Origin: Doryteuthis pealeii
Taxonomy: Eukaryota > Mollusca > Cephalopoda > Myopsida > Loliginidae
Reading direction: 5' to 3'
Length of the DNA stretch: 64,000 bases
Assembly (NCBI GenBank): GCA_023376005.1
Contig: CM042142.1
Location: 49,216,359 to 49,280,358, forward strand
In this document: positions 53,601 through 58,612 of the stretch, piece after piece
Layout of the letters: every line of letters begins with the position of its first letter
How positions within the stretch are numbered: the stretch's first letter is position 1
Translations under genes and position numbers: made by a program
The notes under the pieces: model-generated
What the model was told of the DNA's origin: nothing
Database searches by the model: none
The model's input: the letters and a program-made list of their open reading frames with translations, nothing else

Positions 53601-56600
53601 TAATATTTTAAAACTTGTACTGATGGCAAATATTTTTGCTAGTAAAATTAAGTTTAAAACAGTAAATTAGCTCAAAATATTGTCACTAAAGTAATGAATA
53701 AATAATTTCAGATTTTCATTATTTTAAAAATTTCGGTAAATATCAGCTTCTTTATTATTGTTTAAAATGATTCTCATGTATACTTGTCTGAATTTATCAG
53801 ATGAGGCTTGATATGAATAATTTTGATATTTTGGATTGTTGTCCTCATCTTTATTGTGTATAAAGACAATTTTCAGGCCACTGTAACCTTGGGCTCTGTT
53901 TAGATGTTTTTTTTTTGTTTTTTTTTTGTTTTTTTTTCAATTATCTGAAAATAAGTCTTCTTCAGACTATTACCCTGAATTCAAATGTGGATTCTCTTGT
54001 ATATTTTATTTTTCATGCAATGATATTAATTTTTATTGATTTTTCTTCCAGACATTGGGGTATGTGGGATGGACCACAAACTGATTTATACAGTAAACAG
54101 AAATATGACAGAGGACAAAATTGTTGGAATGGACCTGATAGATCAGTTAGAGTAAGTTTTAAAAAAATTTTTTTTTATAAATACTTTTAAATACATTTTT
54201 GTTTTGATTTTAGTTTCTTTGTAAAATCTAGTATCATTTGTTGCTATTTTTATGTATCTATTTCATTGTGTCAATTTGAATTTAAGTTTTTCTCTTTAAG
54301 TTTCTTAAATAAATTGCACCATAATAATTCTGATTTAACATGTATTGTTAAAATGATGAATTGATGAAATGAGAAGACAAATTTAATAGACATCATCAGA
54401 CATAGCAGCAGTGTGTCTCCCTATCTCACAGGCCATCTGATTGAGACGAACAAGATATGCTGGAAACTGTTGGAGAAGCAAAGACAAACTCATAAGTGAC
54501 GTTCTCCCGTGGAAGCCAGCACATGGGAATGCCAGTCCAGCATAGACTTACATTAACTAGCTCTGTGTGGATACTGGGTGCTGTGCAGAGGACCTGCCAG
54601 GGGCTAGTGCATTATGATGATTATGATGATAGAATATGAGGGTGGTGAATAAAAATGGTTTAAGTTGTTAAAAGCTTAATCTTTGAAGGATGATGAATTA
54701 TTGAAAATTACTTTTTTTTAAAAAAATTTTTTTTTTTTTACATAATTCAAATTTTTTCTTGTATTGCAATGATGAAGAGAATTAGTTTTCAACATTCTCC
54801 TGCAGTTGTGCAAATTAAAGAATTTGAAAGTTTTTTTAATATTGCAGAATTTATTTTAGATTTTAGACAATATACAATGGTACCTTAACTTAAGAGTTCC
54901 CTGAGTTACAAGCTGTCACTTTATCAGTTTTTTGTTTTGTGCTAAGAGCTAATATTTGAGATATGAGCGGGCTTCAGATATGCTTATGTTAATAAGTTAA
55001 CTAAAAACATTTATGTTTTCAAATTTATCATGCCAAAGAAAAATATTATTTATATAAAAAAAAATATTAACATTAAAACATATTACAGCACATAATTCAT
55101 TACGTTCTATTTTATGCATTCATAAAATATAGTGCTATTTTTCTTATTCAAAAAAAAAAAAGTGTAACTAAAAAATTGGGTGATTTTTTTTTTTTTGGGG
55201 GGAGGTGGAGGAGATTAATGGCAAATTAGGTTACAAATTGGGTTACGATTGGAATGAATTAAACTTGTTAGTCAAGGTACCACTGTATACAATTTGAGGA
55301 CTTCGCTATATTTGCTTTGTTACAACTAATTTTGAATTATGTTTATCAATATGTATATATATATTTATATACTTATTGGTTTATAAAATAAGGTTTTGTG
55401 TCCCTCCAAAAATTGACAAATAGATTTATACTTACCATTGAATTATTATGAAATTTTATTAAATTATAACATAAAAAATCTAGTTCTAAACTCATCAGAA
55501 GAGTTCACTTCATAGAGCTTTAAACTTAGACTTTACTTCTAAAGAGTGAAAATCAAGGGAGATAATCATATAATAGTTAAAGTGCATAAAAGCATATATA
55601 TAAGGTATTCAGATCACTTCAGTTATTAAAAAGAATTAAGTAAAAATTTTAATCAAAATCTTAGCATCTATTATTGTAAAATATATGAAAAGAGATTGCA
55701 CAGTAATTTCCGTTGCAATGTGTTGATAATACTGCTTAGGTTTTGTCAATTTAATCAGTAATTAGTTTTTAATTATTTTGATTAAGCTCAATAAGAATGC
55801 AGATTAAAGATTTGAAACGGGTGGGGGGGTATAATCGAAAAATAGAACAATAGTTTTAATAAAATAATAAAGTTGGTGGAGTGGCCTATTGTCGGTATCA
55901 GCAGGACAACGAGGGAGTTTCTTCCCTTTTCACTAGCACTAGACCAGAGATTGTTTTTGCGTTTGGTTGAGAATGCTACACCTACCGGATGCTCCTCACT
56001 TTACTACGCCAATCCAATATGTGCTACATATATGCTGAGTAGGCGGATGCTCTACCGACTGAGCTAAACCAGTTGAACTATTGAAGTTACTACAGGCAAG
56101 ACTTCTTTCATTCATCAAAATAAAATTATCCAAATAAAAAAATATACTACTGATTCTAGATGTTGCATTATTATCAATTATAATGCATAGAACAATCTGT
56201 CTAACCTCTGTGCTATCATAAATAAATAAAAATTACGTTTTATATAATATTTAATATATGAGATTGAAATATTTCTCATGTTTCATGCCAATTGTAGTCA
56301 TTTTTTAAATACTAACTATAAGACTATCTTTTATTTTCATTAGATCCAACATTGTCAGACATTAATTTTGACTAGTATTTTTGTTATCTATCTTTATATA
56401 TATACTCTTCTGAAAGTTATAGTGGATATAAATAGAATGTTTTTAGTTTTGTGTTAAATGTGTTAAAAATCTTGTGAGCAGGGAAACTAAAATGTTGTTT
56501 TTGTTATAATTTCAGGTTCATTTAGAATGTGGTATTGAAAATCAATTAAAAGCAGCATCTGAACCAAATCGATGTGAATATGCATTCGCATTTGCAACTC

Positions 56601-56659
56601 CATCCAGATGTAGTAAACCAGATTCATCATCTGGATTTGGTCCAAAAGATGAATTATAA
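18581..56659 (+). CDS. PRKCSH: Glucosidase II subunit beta (PRKCSH family), 14 exons, 5' end missing
   Basis: The product is the non-catalytic beta subunit of ER glucosidase II. In the known family it binds the catalytic alpha subunit, keeps it in the ER, and uses its lectin domain to present N-glycans for removal of the two inner glucoses in the calnexin cycle. Joined exons give about 470 residues: LDLa-like Cys-rich repeat (exons 1-2), Lys/Glu-rich coiled coil (3-6), two EF-hand loops (6-7), helical and Ala/Thr-rich part (8), Asp/Glu-rich linker (9), second helical part (10-11), MRH lectin domain with six Cys (12-14) and terminal KDEL. Family members are usually about 530 residues, so some 60-65 N-terminal residues (signal peptide and first LDLa repeat) are missing; exon 1 opens in mid-codon. 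All introns are GT-AG and phases match, except single-base A-run errors in exons 8 and 11. No promoter is visible. Domain order, KDEL and lectin residues make the family call very secure. Confidence 0.96.
18838..19250 (-). mobile_element. Penelope-like terminus with hammerhead-like motif, foldback
   Basis: On the minus strand, CTGATGA (18884-18878) is followed by a short stem (aGGCC...GGCt) and GAAACGT (18856-18850), the order of a hammerhead ribozyme core. The flank 'caataaagattgaggacaac' recurs at 33370-33470 and 53828-53900. An inverted partner at about 19140-19250 carries a decayed CTGAAGA. Such motifs are known from Penelope-like retroelements; the assignment is inference. Confidence 0.5.
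19850..20105 (-). mobile_element. tRNA-derived SINE, family B
   Basis: Full body from 'tatatatttacctacccctc' to the minus-strand tRNA-like head at the right end ('gtagtgtaatggttaaagtc'). Confidence 0.7.
20124..20368 (-). mobile_element. tRNA-derived SINE, family A, degraded
   Basis: Body 'cagcgagggagtctatcc' to 'ctcatgcgccaagttc'. The head is decayed (A box reads ...AACTCAGTTG...). Confidence 0.6.
20710..21162 (+). mobile_element. LINE fragment, 3' region
   Basis: Codons resemble the C-terminal part of RTE-like LINE polyproteins: a Leu-Asp-Gly-Asn-Tyr-like string, '[10 protein letters not shown]', '[15 protein letters not shown]' in interrupted frames. Ends in an ATAATGATGATGA tail. It matches the LINE at 35340-36018. 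Frameshifts and stops make it dead. Confidence 0.8.
21290..21523 (-). mobile_element. tRNA-derived SINE, family A
   Basis: Body as in other copies; the minus-strand head near 21500-21520 is decayed. Confidence 0.65.
21542..21790 (-). mobile_element. tRNA-derived SINE, family B
   Basis: Body recognisable ('accaacccctctgcaac', 'accaaggttaaagagtc'); the head is degenerate. It directly follows a family A copy. Confidence 0.6.
22245..22440 (+). repeat. Composite repeat, 3' part
   Basis: 'ggttccagttctagagct' to 'tattactcccaagtcc'-like and 'tgagttaaacagaaaaa' segments; the tail is decayed. Confidence 0.5.
22430..23010 (-). repeat. Dispersed repeat, copy 2 of an inverted pair
   Basis: Reverse-orientation partner of 9710-10310. 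Confidence 0.55.
23172..23487 (-). mobile_element. hAT-like MITE (CAGTGATGC family)
   Basis: Starts CAGAGATGCTGATAGG; the interior matches 10645-10932 in reverse. The right terminus has lost its last bases. 'cctttc' flanks both sides. Confidence 0.6.
23640..24108 (+). repeat. Tandem repeat of splice-acceptor-like units before exon 2
   Basis: Five to six imperfect units of about 70-85 bp, each built from 'aaatcaataa', 'tgtcattcttcaatttcc', 'ttgttttttaatgttatg', a T-rich tract and TAG. AGs after pyrimidine tracts occur at 23726-23727, 23888-23889, 23957-23958 and 24034-24035, before the true acceptor at 24107-24108. Confidence 0.8.
24109..24166 (+). CDS. PRKCSH: GluII-beta exon 2: LDLa-like repeat, second half
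   Basis: It reads (D)[18 protein letters not shown], completing the Cys-rich repeat with the Asp-Gly-x-Asp-Glu calcium-binding core. The donor is gtaagc. The acceptor AG at 24107-24108 follows a T-run and is the last of a series of acceptor-like AGs in a tandem repeat (see 23640-24108). A long T-run begins about ten bases after the donor. Phase 2 on both sides. Confidence 0.95.
24498..24718 (-). mobile_element. tRNA-derived SINE, family A
   Basis: Body and minus-strand head ('gctgtcggtagagcatctgc') recognisable; no tail. Confidence 0.7.
24797..25043. mobile_element. MITE, family G2, degraded copy
   Basis: Arms 'cataaatgagagtaatctcc' and 'ggttactctcatttatg' match those of 5558-5907; the outer termini are lost. 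Confidence 0.7.
25103..25613 (-). mobile_element. Probable solo LTR
   Basis: On the minus strand it begins TGTTACATATTATGTGG and ends GGCTATACAACA. The termini resemble those of the LTR at 44475-45038. Flanking 4-mers are GTAG and CTAG (one mismatch). The interior is GC-richer than its surroundings, with an AATAAA-like signal. Confidence 0.6.
25815..26412 (+). repeat. Composite repeat, complete
   Basis: Best full copy: 'ctgtcggctggggcgttag' through 'agaggccccctccgatcaat', 'caagccctaccacctatat' and 'gttagggtcccatctatgg' to the tail 'cccaccgaggttgatatacc' and AAAC repeats. The tail is the one carried by the SINE at 2265. Confidence 0.72.
26416..26690 (+). mobile_element. Non-autonomous relative of the LINE at 46660
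   Basis: Shares 'ggagtccctaagg', 'ggcaactcctgc'-like, 'gtgtggagaggggggatctg' and 'caggctacgtag' with 46720-46910, and 'gacggaaggatgccaac' with about 47450. It may be an internally deleted LINE derivative. Confidence 0.6.
26782..26899 (+). CDS. PRKCSH: GluII-beta exon 3: start of coiled coil
   Basis: It reads (K)[20 protein letters not shown] and continues to a Glu-Glu-Lys-Lys end, a charged helix as expected for the alpha-subunit-binding coiled coil. Acceptor tattttgatag, donor gtaaga. A MITE sits only 12 nt inside the following intron, and its target duplication overlaps donor positions +5 and +6. Confidence 0.94.
26912..27243. mobile_element. MITE, family G3, 8-bp TSD, 12 nt after a splice donor
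   Basis: Inverted termini start GGTTATTTCCTATAACTCC. Flanks are GACTCTGG (26904-26911) and GATTCTGG (27244-27251), seven of eight identical. Contains a TTAGGG-like run near 27139-27160. Other copies: 34402-34574 and 30846-30979. Confidence 0.8.
27640..27725 (+). mobile_element. SINE fragment, tRNA-like head
   Basis: 'ggaggcatgtattgtaatgg' (A-box-like) and 'tagttcaaatcctatc' (B-box-like), spaced like the family B head. Confidence 0.45.
27775..28108 (+). repeat. Composite repeat, 5'-truncated
   Basis: Starts near 'cccctctgatcagtcag' and runs to 'caacaagggttgacatcc'. Its end lies about 90 bp before exon 4. Confidence 0.6.
28201..28264 (+). CDS. PRKCSH: GluII-beta exon 4: coiled coil
   Basis: Acceptor ctcttttcag, donor gtaatt. 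It reads [20 protein letters not shown] then Glu, a heptad-like Leu/Lys/Glu helix. It starts in phase 0 and leaves one base (G) to be joined to exon 5. Confidence 0.93.
28351..28584 (+). mobile_element. tRNA-derived SINE, family C
   Basis: Head with 'tggcatagtgggtaaagtac' and B-box-like 'gagtttgaattcc'; the tail 'cccacgaagattgatatgcc' is shared with families A and the composite repeat. Confidence 0.6.
29156..29440 (-). mobile_element. tRNA-derived SINE, family B, full copy
   Basis: Complete from 'tatatttaccaactcctcc' to the head at 29390-29438, where the minus strand reads 'gtggtgtaatggttaaagtc' and 'gggcgacgag' precedes the B-box region. Confidence 0.75.
29441..29830. other. Unclassified intron sequence
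   Basis: A GC-richer stretch of about 250 bp ('gtatgctagttcccggcc', 'cttagccaatcgttggcc'). Parts recur, degraded, near 48050-48120 next to another family B SINE. Could be part of a larger element; class unknown. Confidence 0.35.
29834..29899 (+). CDS. PRKCSH: GluII-beta exon 5: coiled coil
   Basis: Acceptor attatttaaag, donor gtatta. It reads (A)[20 protein letters not shown] then Glu. The conserved Lys-Val/Leu-Trp-Glu end of the family's first helical region is recognisable. One base is carried over to exon 6. Confidence 0.92.
30012..30096 (+). CDS. PRKCSH: GluII-beta exon 6: end of helix and EF-hand loop 1 start
   Basis: Acceptor ataattttag, donor gtaagt. It reads [20 protein letters not shown] then LDINKDH and a Leu codon split with exon 7. 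Asp-Ile-Asn-Lys-Asp opens a canonical 12-residue EF-hand loop (positions 1, 3 and 5 are Asp, Asn, Asp) that finishes in exon 7. A broken second copy lies at 36551-36634. Confidence 0.94.
30598..30845 (+). repeat. Composite repeat, internally deleted
   Basis: 'cctgtcggctggggcgttag' jumps to 'tactctactttggccct' and ends at 'tgatgttaaatt', where a MITE fragment begins. Confidence 0.6.
30846..30979. mobile_element. MITE, family G3, half copy
   Basis: The right arm 'gttcccctttgtttatgtc' to 'ataggaaataacc' is present, with a CCCTAACCCTAACCC stretch; the left arm is missing. Confidence 0.65.
31656..31734 (+). CDS. PRKCSH: GluII-beta exon 7: EF-hand pair
   Basis: Acceptor cttttttcag, donor gtaaat. 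It reads [20 protein letters not shown] then SEEEAK. It closes EF loop 1 at Glu and holds all of loop 2 (Asp-Ile-Asp-Ser-Asp-Gly, with Glu at position 12), so both loops look able to bind calcium. Ends in phase 0. A broken second copy lies at 38273-38356. Confidence 0.95.
31766..32280 (-). mobile_element. Helitron family 1, diverged subfamily
   Basis: The minus strand ends CTAG before T, but the hairpin is imperfect; the other end 'attataatggagattc' is kept, with the leading TC decayed. Pairs with 53174-53642 as a subfamily. Begins about 30 bp after exon 7. Confidence 0.65.
32706..32977 (-). mobile_element. hAT-like MITE (CAGTGATGC family)
   Basis: Right end 'gctatcagcatcactg' intact, left end truncated ('tgctgagtccctgatg'). 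Confidence 0.6.
33000..33232 (+). repeat. Composite repeat, 3' part
   Basis: 'gctctggggagtgtagag' to 'caacaagggttgatatgcc' and 'aatccaaccaacc'. Confidence 0.6.
33370..33470 (-). mobile_element. Penelope-like terminal fragment
   Basis: Shares 'gttgtcctcatctttattg' with 18838 and 53828. On the minus strand the hammerhead-like core is decayed (CTGAGGA ... CTGAAAC). Confidence 0.45.
33733..34013. mobile_element. hAT-type MITE with 8-bp TSD
   Basis: Ends CAGGGGTC and GGTGATCCCTG; flanks ATCTAGAG (33725-33732) and CTCTAGAG (34014-34021). Related to 4731-4923 but longer. It sits about 90 bp before exon 8. Confidence 0.82.
34112..34286 (+). CDS. PRKCSH: GluII-beta exon 8 with one-base frameshift
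   Basis: Acceptor tttatttccag, donor gtgaga. The first part reads [20 protein letters not shown] then NIKEIYNKK. The second part, in the next frame, reads [20 protein letters not shown] then EAPEKAAA. Both flanking exons join in phase 0, so the exon should be a multiple of 3, but it is 175 bp. The extra base lies in a run of nine A at about 34193-34201; eight would restore the frame. The noisy copy at 40719 has seven. I infer an assembly homopolymer error rather than a broken gene. Read literally, a TGA stop follows soon after the run. Confidence 0.9.
34402..34574. mobile_element. MITE, family G3, short copy
   Basis: Arms 'cttatttcctataagtc' and 'gacttataggaaata' with 'ggggaaccactcttgac' and its inverse; the flanks share GTTCCT. 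Confidence 0.7.
34598..35110 (+). repeat. Composite repeat, rearranged
   Basis: The internal segment 'gatgcttaaagatgg' to 'cctggtggc' appears twice (34658 and 34708); otherwise as at 25815. Confidence 0.6.
35340..36018 (+). mobile_element. LINE fragment with YADD reverse transcriptase motif
   Basis: Interrupted frames carry an RT catalytic YADD (35484-35495) in '[17 protein letters not shown]', then a Tyr-Gly-Cys-Thr-Thr-Trp-Thr string and 'KQLYGHLPP'. These are RTE-like LINE C-terminal features. It is broken at 36018 by an LTR; the rest of the element is found at 45039. Confidence 0.8.
36019..36495 (+). mobile_element. LTR, 5' part, cut by the misjoin
   Basis: Begins TGTTACATAATTATTGG and matches the first 480 bp of the solo LTR at 44475. 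It stops abruptly where the noisy block begins. Confidence 0.75.
36551..36634 (+). pseudogene. Broken copy of GluII-beta exon 6
   Basis: It aligns with exon 6 but carries several one-base indels (near the Lys-Leu-Gln and Asp-Ala-Phe codons), so no frame stays open. The donor gtaagt is kept. It lies in the noisy duplicate block and is probably an assembly artefact. Confidence 0.85.
38273..38356 (+). pseudogene. Broken copy of GluII-beta exon 7
   Basis: The start (Leu-Ser-Val-Asn-Glu...) is perfect through the first half of EF loop 2. Extra bases around Asp-Gly-Thr-Val and at the end then break the frame, and the donor is altered. Part of the noisy block. Confidence 0.85.
40719..40891 (+). pseudogene. 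Broken copy of GluII-beta exon 8
   Basis: Same acceptor and donor as exon 8, but with several indels; the A-run is seven long, against nine in the clean copy. The disagreement between copies supports a homopolymer error in the clean one. Confidence 0.85.
43133..43229 (+). pseudogene. Broken copy of GluII-beta exon 9
   Basis: It matches exon 9 (45886-45984) except for missing bases in Ser-Asn and in the Asp/Glu run and an extra T at the donor. It lies in the second noisy block. Confidence 0.85.
43295..43884 (+). mobile_element. Helitron family 1 copy in the noisy block
   Basis: Starts TCTTATTATAAT after A; the end is damaged (hairpin lost one or two bases, 'gctactaat'). The clean copy has the uninterrupted site near 46047/46048. 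Confidence 0.75.
43988..44474 (+). mobile_element. LINE fragment, second copy
   Basis: Near-identical to about 35547-36018, so it is the same locus assembled twice. Leads directly into the solo LTR. Confidence 0.8.
44475..45038 (+). mobile_element. Solo LTR nested in the LINE, 4-bp TSD
   Basis: Begins TGTTACATAATTATTGG and ends GGCGCTATGCAACA (TGTT/AACA inverted ends). Flanked by CAAT on both sides (44471-44474 and 45039-45042). Removing it with one CAAT rejoins the LINE. An AATAAA signal lies near 44740. No internal coding region, so a solo LTR. Confidence 0.82.
45039..45220 (+). mobile_element. LINE 3' end
   Basis: Continues the LINE from 44474: 'aatcagcacatgggtatacc', 'tgctgtgcagaggacctccc', ending 'gtgacatgatgatg'. 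Confidence 0.78.
45375..45434. repeat. (TA)n microsatellite
   Basis: About 29 TA units; the noisy copy near 42625-42670 has a different, interrupted length. Confidence 0.9.
45886..45984 (+). CDS. PRKCSH: GluII-beta exon 9: acidic linker
   Basis: Acceptor tcatttttag, donor gtaagt; 33 whole codons. It reads [20 protein letters not shown] then [13 protein letters not shown]. This matches the Glu/Asp-rich low-complexity linker between the EF-hands and the second helix in the family, though shorter than in mammals. A copy with indels lies at 43133-43229. Confidence 0.93.
46002..46170 (+). repeat. Two-unit tandem duplication
   Basis: An 85-bp unit from 'aactaattcctcttggata' to 'ttctttgttcgtttca' occurs twice. 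Each carries the empty Helitron site. The noisy copy has one unit plus the Helitron. Confidence 0.8.
46340..46480. repeat. Short AT-rich tandem repeat
   Basis: Irregular repeats of 'gaagtattaatataatac' and 'tatccatgcgaagtatta'. Confidence 0.7.
46660..47480 (+). mobile_element. LINE fragment, linker and RT N-terminal region
   Basis: GC-rich island. Interrupted frames read RT-like strings: '[17 protein letters not shown]', a Gly-Lys-Val-like region with 'LARLQTL', '[11 protein letters not shown]', and 'LTDLTKAS' near 47285. These match the fingers region of RTE-like RTs. Frameshifts throughout. Confidence 0.75.
47748..48195 (-). mobile_element. tRNA-derived SINE, family B, with long direct repeat flanks
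   Basis: Full SINE 47763-48045, then degraded sequence and a second short copy of the head region (48124-48178). 'ttgcaattcaatatatata' is found at both ends (47748 and 48178), a target duplication of LINE-type length. Confidence 0.7.
48291..48387 (+). CDS. PRKCSH: GluII-beta exon 10: linker to second helical region
   Basis: Acceptor tctattttag, donor gtaaga. It reads [20 protein letters not shown] then [12 protein letters not shown]. The Met-Pro-x-Tyr-Asp motif followed by an amphipathic helix is the family signature before the MRH domain. Leaves one base for exon 11. Confidence 0.94.
48493..49000 (+). repeat. Composite repeat, nearly complete
   Basis: 'gacctgtcagctgggac' to 'ataaaacaaaatgcc'; ends just before the usual tail. 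Confidence 0.65.
49146..49497. mobile_element. Mariner-type element, family M1, non-coding copy
   Basis: Ends CAAGGTGATTATAAAGTAAC and the inverted GTAACTTTTCAATCACCCTG, flanked by TA on both sides. Same family as 57957-58403. Confidence 0.75.
49945..49999. repeat. (TA)n microsatellite before exon 11
   Basis: About 27 TA units ending 14 nt before the exon, in the place of the usual pyrimidine tract. Confidence 0.9.
50014..50082 (+). CDS. PRKCSH: GluII-beta exon 11 with one-base frameshift
   Basis: Acceptor ttattttcattag, donor gtaaat. It starts (T)[13 protein letters not shown]. Literal reading then meets TGA at about 50059. One more A in the five-A run at about 50052-50056 gives [11 protein letters not shown] plus a split codon, which continues the family helix and joins exon 12 in phase. 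The 69-bp length is one short of the phase-consistent 70. I infer a homopolymer deletion in the assembly. A (TA)n tract of about 55 bp ends 14 nt before the exon. Confidence 0.89.
50403..50660. repeat. TATG, TA and GT microsatellites
   Basis: Runs at 50405-50464 and 50602-50655, in the intron after exon 11. Confidence 0.85.
51587..51751 (+). CDS. PRKCSH: GluII-beta exon 12: MRH lectin domain, first part
   Basis: Acceptor ttgtatttttcag, donor gtaagt. It reads [20 protein letters not shown] then [20 protein letters not shown] and [15 protein letters not shown]. The first two of six MRH Cys are present. The Gln of Ala-Ser-Gln is at the position of the conserved mannose-contacting Gln in GluII-beta MRH domains. 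Ends in phase 2. Confidence 0.96.
51850..52195 (+). repeat. Composite repeat, 5'-truncated
   Basis: 'caagccctagcacctacat' to the tail 'cccactgaggtttatatgcc', about 100 bp after exon 12. Confidence 0.62.
52385..52610 (+). repeat. 32-bp minisatellite
   Basis: About seven copies of a unit made of 'gtgtataaatacatac' plus 'ttatttaaatttgttc', the first ones identical and the later ones with small deletions. Confidence 0.9.
53174..53642 (+). mobile_element. Helitron family 1, diverged subfamily
   Basis: Starts TCTTATTCATGTG and ends TTTTTGCTAG before T; internal 'cacaattcccttagttatt' is shared. The region just after the 5' end is deleted. Confidence 0.65.
53828..53900 (-). mobile_element. Penelope-like terminal fragment
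   Basis: 'gttgtcctcatctttattg' and a decayed core (minus strand 'ggcctgaaaattg'). Confidence 0.4.
54052..54151 (+). CDS. PRKCSH: GluII-beta exon 13: MRH lectin domain, middle
   Basis: Acceptor ttcttccag, donor gtaagt. It reads (G)[20 protein letters not shown] then [13 protein letters not shown]. It holds the third MRH Cys and the Gly-Pro-Asp-Arg-Ser segment, whose Arg matches the conserved sugar-binding Arg. Ends in phase 0. Confidence 0.96.
54395..54630 (+). mobile_element. LINE 3' end fragment
   Basis: 'gatatgctggaaactgttgg', 'ggaagccagcacatggg', 'gtgcagaggacctgcc', ending ATGATGATTATGATGAT. Same family as 20710-21162. Confidence 0.75.
54875..55285. mobile_element. Pogo/Tigger-like MITE
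   Basis: Ends CAATGGTACCTTAACTTAAG and the inverted GTTAGTCAAGGTACCACTG, flanked by TA. Termini of this form are typical of pogo/Tigger DNA transposons. 411 bp, non-coding. Confidence 0.7.
55873..56080 (-). mobile_element. tRNA-derived SINE, family A
   Basis: Minus-strand A box 'tttagctcagtcggtagagc' is intact; the B-box area is deleted. Confidence 0.72.
56516..56659 (+). CDS. PRKCSH: GluII-beta last exon: MRH end and KDEL
   Basis: Acceptor ttataatttcag. It reads [20 protein letters not shown] then [12 protein letters not shown], a Ser-rich spacer, and KDEL before TAA at 56657-56659. The last three MRH Cys and the conserved Glu-Tyr sugar-binding pair are present. The KDEL is a canonical ER-retrieval signal, which fits the family's role. 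Confidence 0.97.
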   Translation, partial: VHLECGIENQLKAASEPNRCEYAFAFATPSRCSKPDSSSGFGPKDEL

Positions 56660-57956
56660 TTAGTTTCATTTTTCATTATTTCATCAATAATTCACTCTAT
56701 TGTCATTAAAATTGTTTTTTTTTTATTTATCTTGTTTATTGTATTTTAATTTCTTTATTTTTGGGATTTAAAAAAAATTAAAATCTAAATAGGAATTAAT
56801 AATATAAAAGATAGGCCTTGTGTATTTATATTGATAGAATGTTTACTCATGGAAAGATATCAGTATTGAGCCCAATTTTTTTTTTCTATGTCCATTGACT
56901 GCAATATTGAAATAAATTGTAGCCTTTTGTTATTTAACCTCTTCCCTAATTCATCCTGAGTATTTATGGGATAGGCATTCTGAACATTTTTTTTTTTACA
57001 TTCCCAAGTATTTGAGTTCTATCACTGAAACTAAATTTACTAGCGTGAGATGCTTCGTTCCTGTTATTTCTAAATACAAGTCACTAATTTTTTTAATTTA
57101 AAAAAAAAAAAAAAATTTTTTTTTTTTTTTTAAGCAATTGTGGTGCATTTTAGTTACTATTTTCAAAATATAAAAGAGTACTTTTTCAGTAGTTTATTTC
57201 TGTATTGTGTTAAAAATTCCAATTTAAAACAGATACTAAGAAAAAGATAACTCTGGATAATAACAGGATAAATTTCAAACCCATATAACTTCAAAAATAT
57301 TGATAATTTTATAAGAAATATTCTCAAATTCACTTAATCAATTTTGAAAGGTATAATGAAGCAAATAATAAAAAAAAAAACCTGCCTTGTTTAGGACGGG
57401 TAATAAAAAAAATGTGAAAGGGAAGAGATTAAAGAAAATTTTGTAACTATATTATAGATAAGATACAATGAAATTCGTTTCCTATAAATTATTATTTTTT
57501 ACAGATGTATATAATTACAACCAAGATAGAGTAGAAATTAAAAATAACTTTCAAATAACTTATAAAATTAAAATAAGATTGAAGTAAAAATGTTTTGTCA
57601 ACAAATTTTATTTTGAAAGAAATCATTCCTTTTGGTTGGATAATAAAAAAAAATTATCTTTTAAAATATCTTTTTGTTTTTTTTTATTTTATTTAACCCA
57701 AGTAATAAATCTTGTCAAAGATTATATATATTTTTGAAAATTAAAATCTTCATTATCAGAAATAATTTTCATCTTCATCCGTTACTATAATGTTGGATGG
57801 TAACTAAGAATGTCTCTTTATTTTGATAATAAATCTCTCATCTATTGATACAGAATTATTCTATCAAATTTCAAATGTTTATTGCATTAATTAAAAAAAA
57901 AAAAAAAAAAAAATTTAGGGTGATTCTTTGAAATCCATCCTCAGAAGTTTATAATA
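56660..57956. other. 3'UTR and AT-rich downstream flank
   Basis: No gene seen. Long A- and T-runs (57098-57131, 57893-57913). The first AATAAA is at 56911. Confidence 0.5.
56911..56916 (+). promoter_or_regulatory. Candidate polyadenylation signal of the GluII-beta gene
   Basis: AATAAA 252 bp after the stop, in a T-rich 3' region. It is the first canonical hexamer after the stop codon, giving a short 3'UTR. Inferred from position only. Confidence 0.5.
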
Positions 57957-58403
57957 CAGGGTAATTGTAAAGTAACTCCCTATTTTAAAAATCTTATTTT
58001 ATTTCTGAATCGTTATTTTTACAAAAATTAATGAGAACACATAACATGGAGTTTTATTTAGAATTCTAAATGGGCACCAACATTTGTCTCCAGCCTATTA
58101 AGCCGCTCAGCTGATCTTCCAGGAACTCTTGTGGAATTGCAGAAATAAATTCTCATATTCATCCTTCAAGTTCTTCCAAATTCGTTGGTTTTGTAGAGCA
58201 GCTTGTTCCTTTAACCAACCCAAAGAAACAAGTCACAGTGTGTTAAATCGGGCTTCTGGCTGGCCACTCATGCAGACCAGGAAATGTTGATTCAGCATTC
58301 ATGAACAACAAAAATGTGGAGGAGTACTATCTTGCATATATTAAGGAACATCTGCAATAAAAAAGATTAGTTTAGAATAGGGAGTTACTTTTCAATACTC
58401 CTG
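57957..58403 (-). mobile_element. Mariner-type element, family M1, with transposase remnant
   Basis: Ends CAGGGTAATTGTAAAGTAAC and inverted GTTACTTTTCAATACTCCTG, TA at the left. The minus strand near 58205-58285 encodes KPDLTHCDLFLW, the catalytic-region motif of mariner transposases. Stops and frameshifts follow. Confidence 0.75.
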
Positions 58404-58459
58404 TGTGCTTCGAAATGCATGGATGTCAAAAAGCAAGCAGTCGCACAGACTCATGCAGA

Positions 58460-58593
58460 TTGTTGATTCAATTCATGAACAACAATAGCAAATCTTGCAT
58501 ATATTAAGGAACATACATTAAAGAATTGAGAAAAATGTAACTGCAATAAAAAGATTAGTTTAGAATAGGGAGTTACTTTTCAATACTCCTGTG
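58460..58593 (-). mobile_element. Duplicated end of the mariner-type element
   Basis: Repeats about 58285-58403 ('cttgcatatattaaggaac' to 'gttacttttcaatactcctg'). Confidence 0.75.
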
Positions 58594-58612
58594 TGTGTGT
58601 ATGTATGTATGG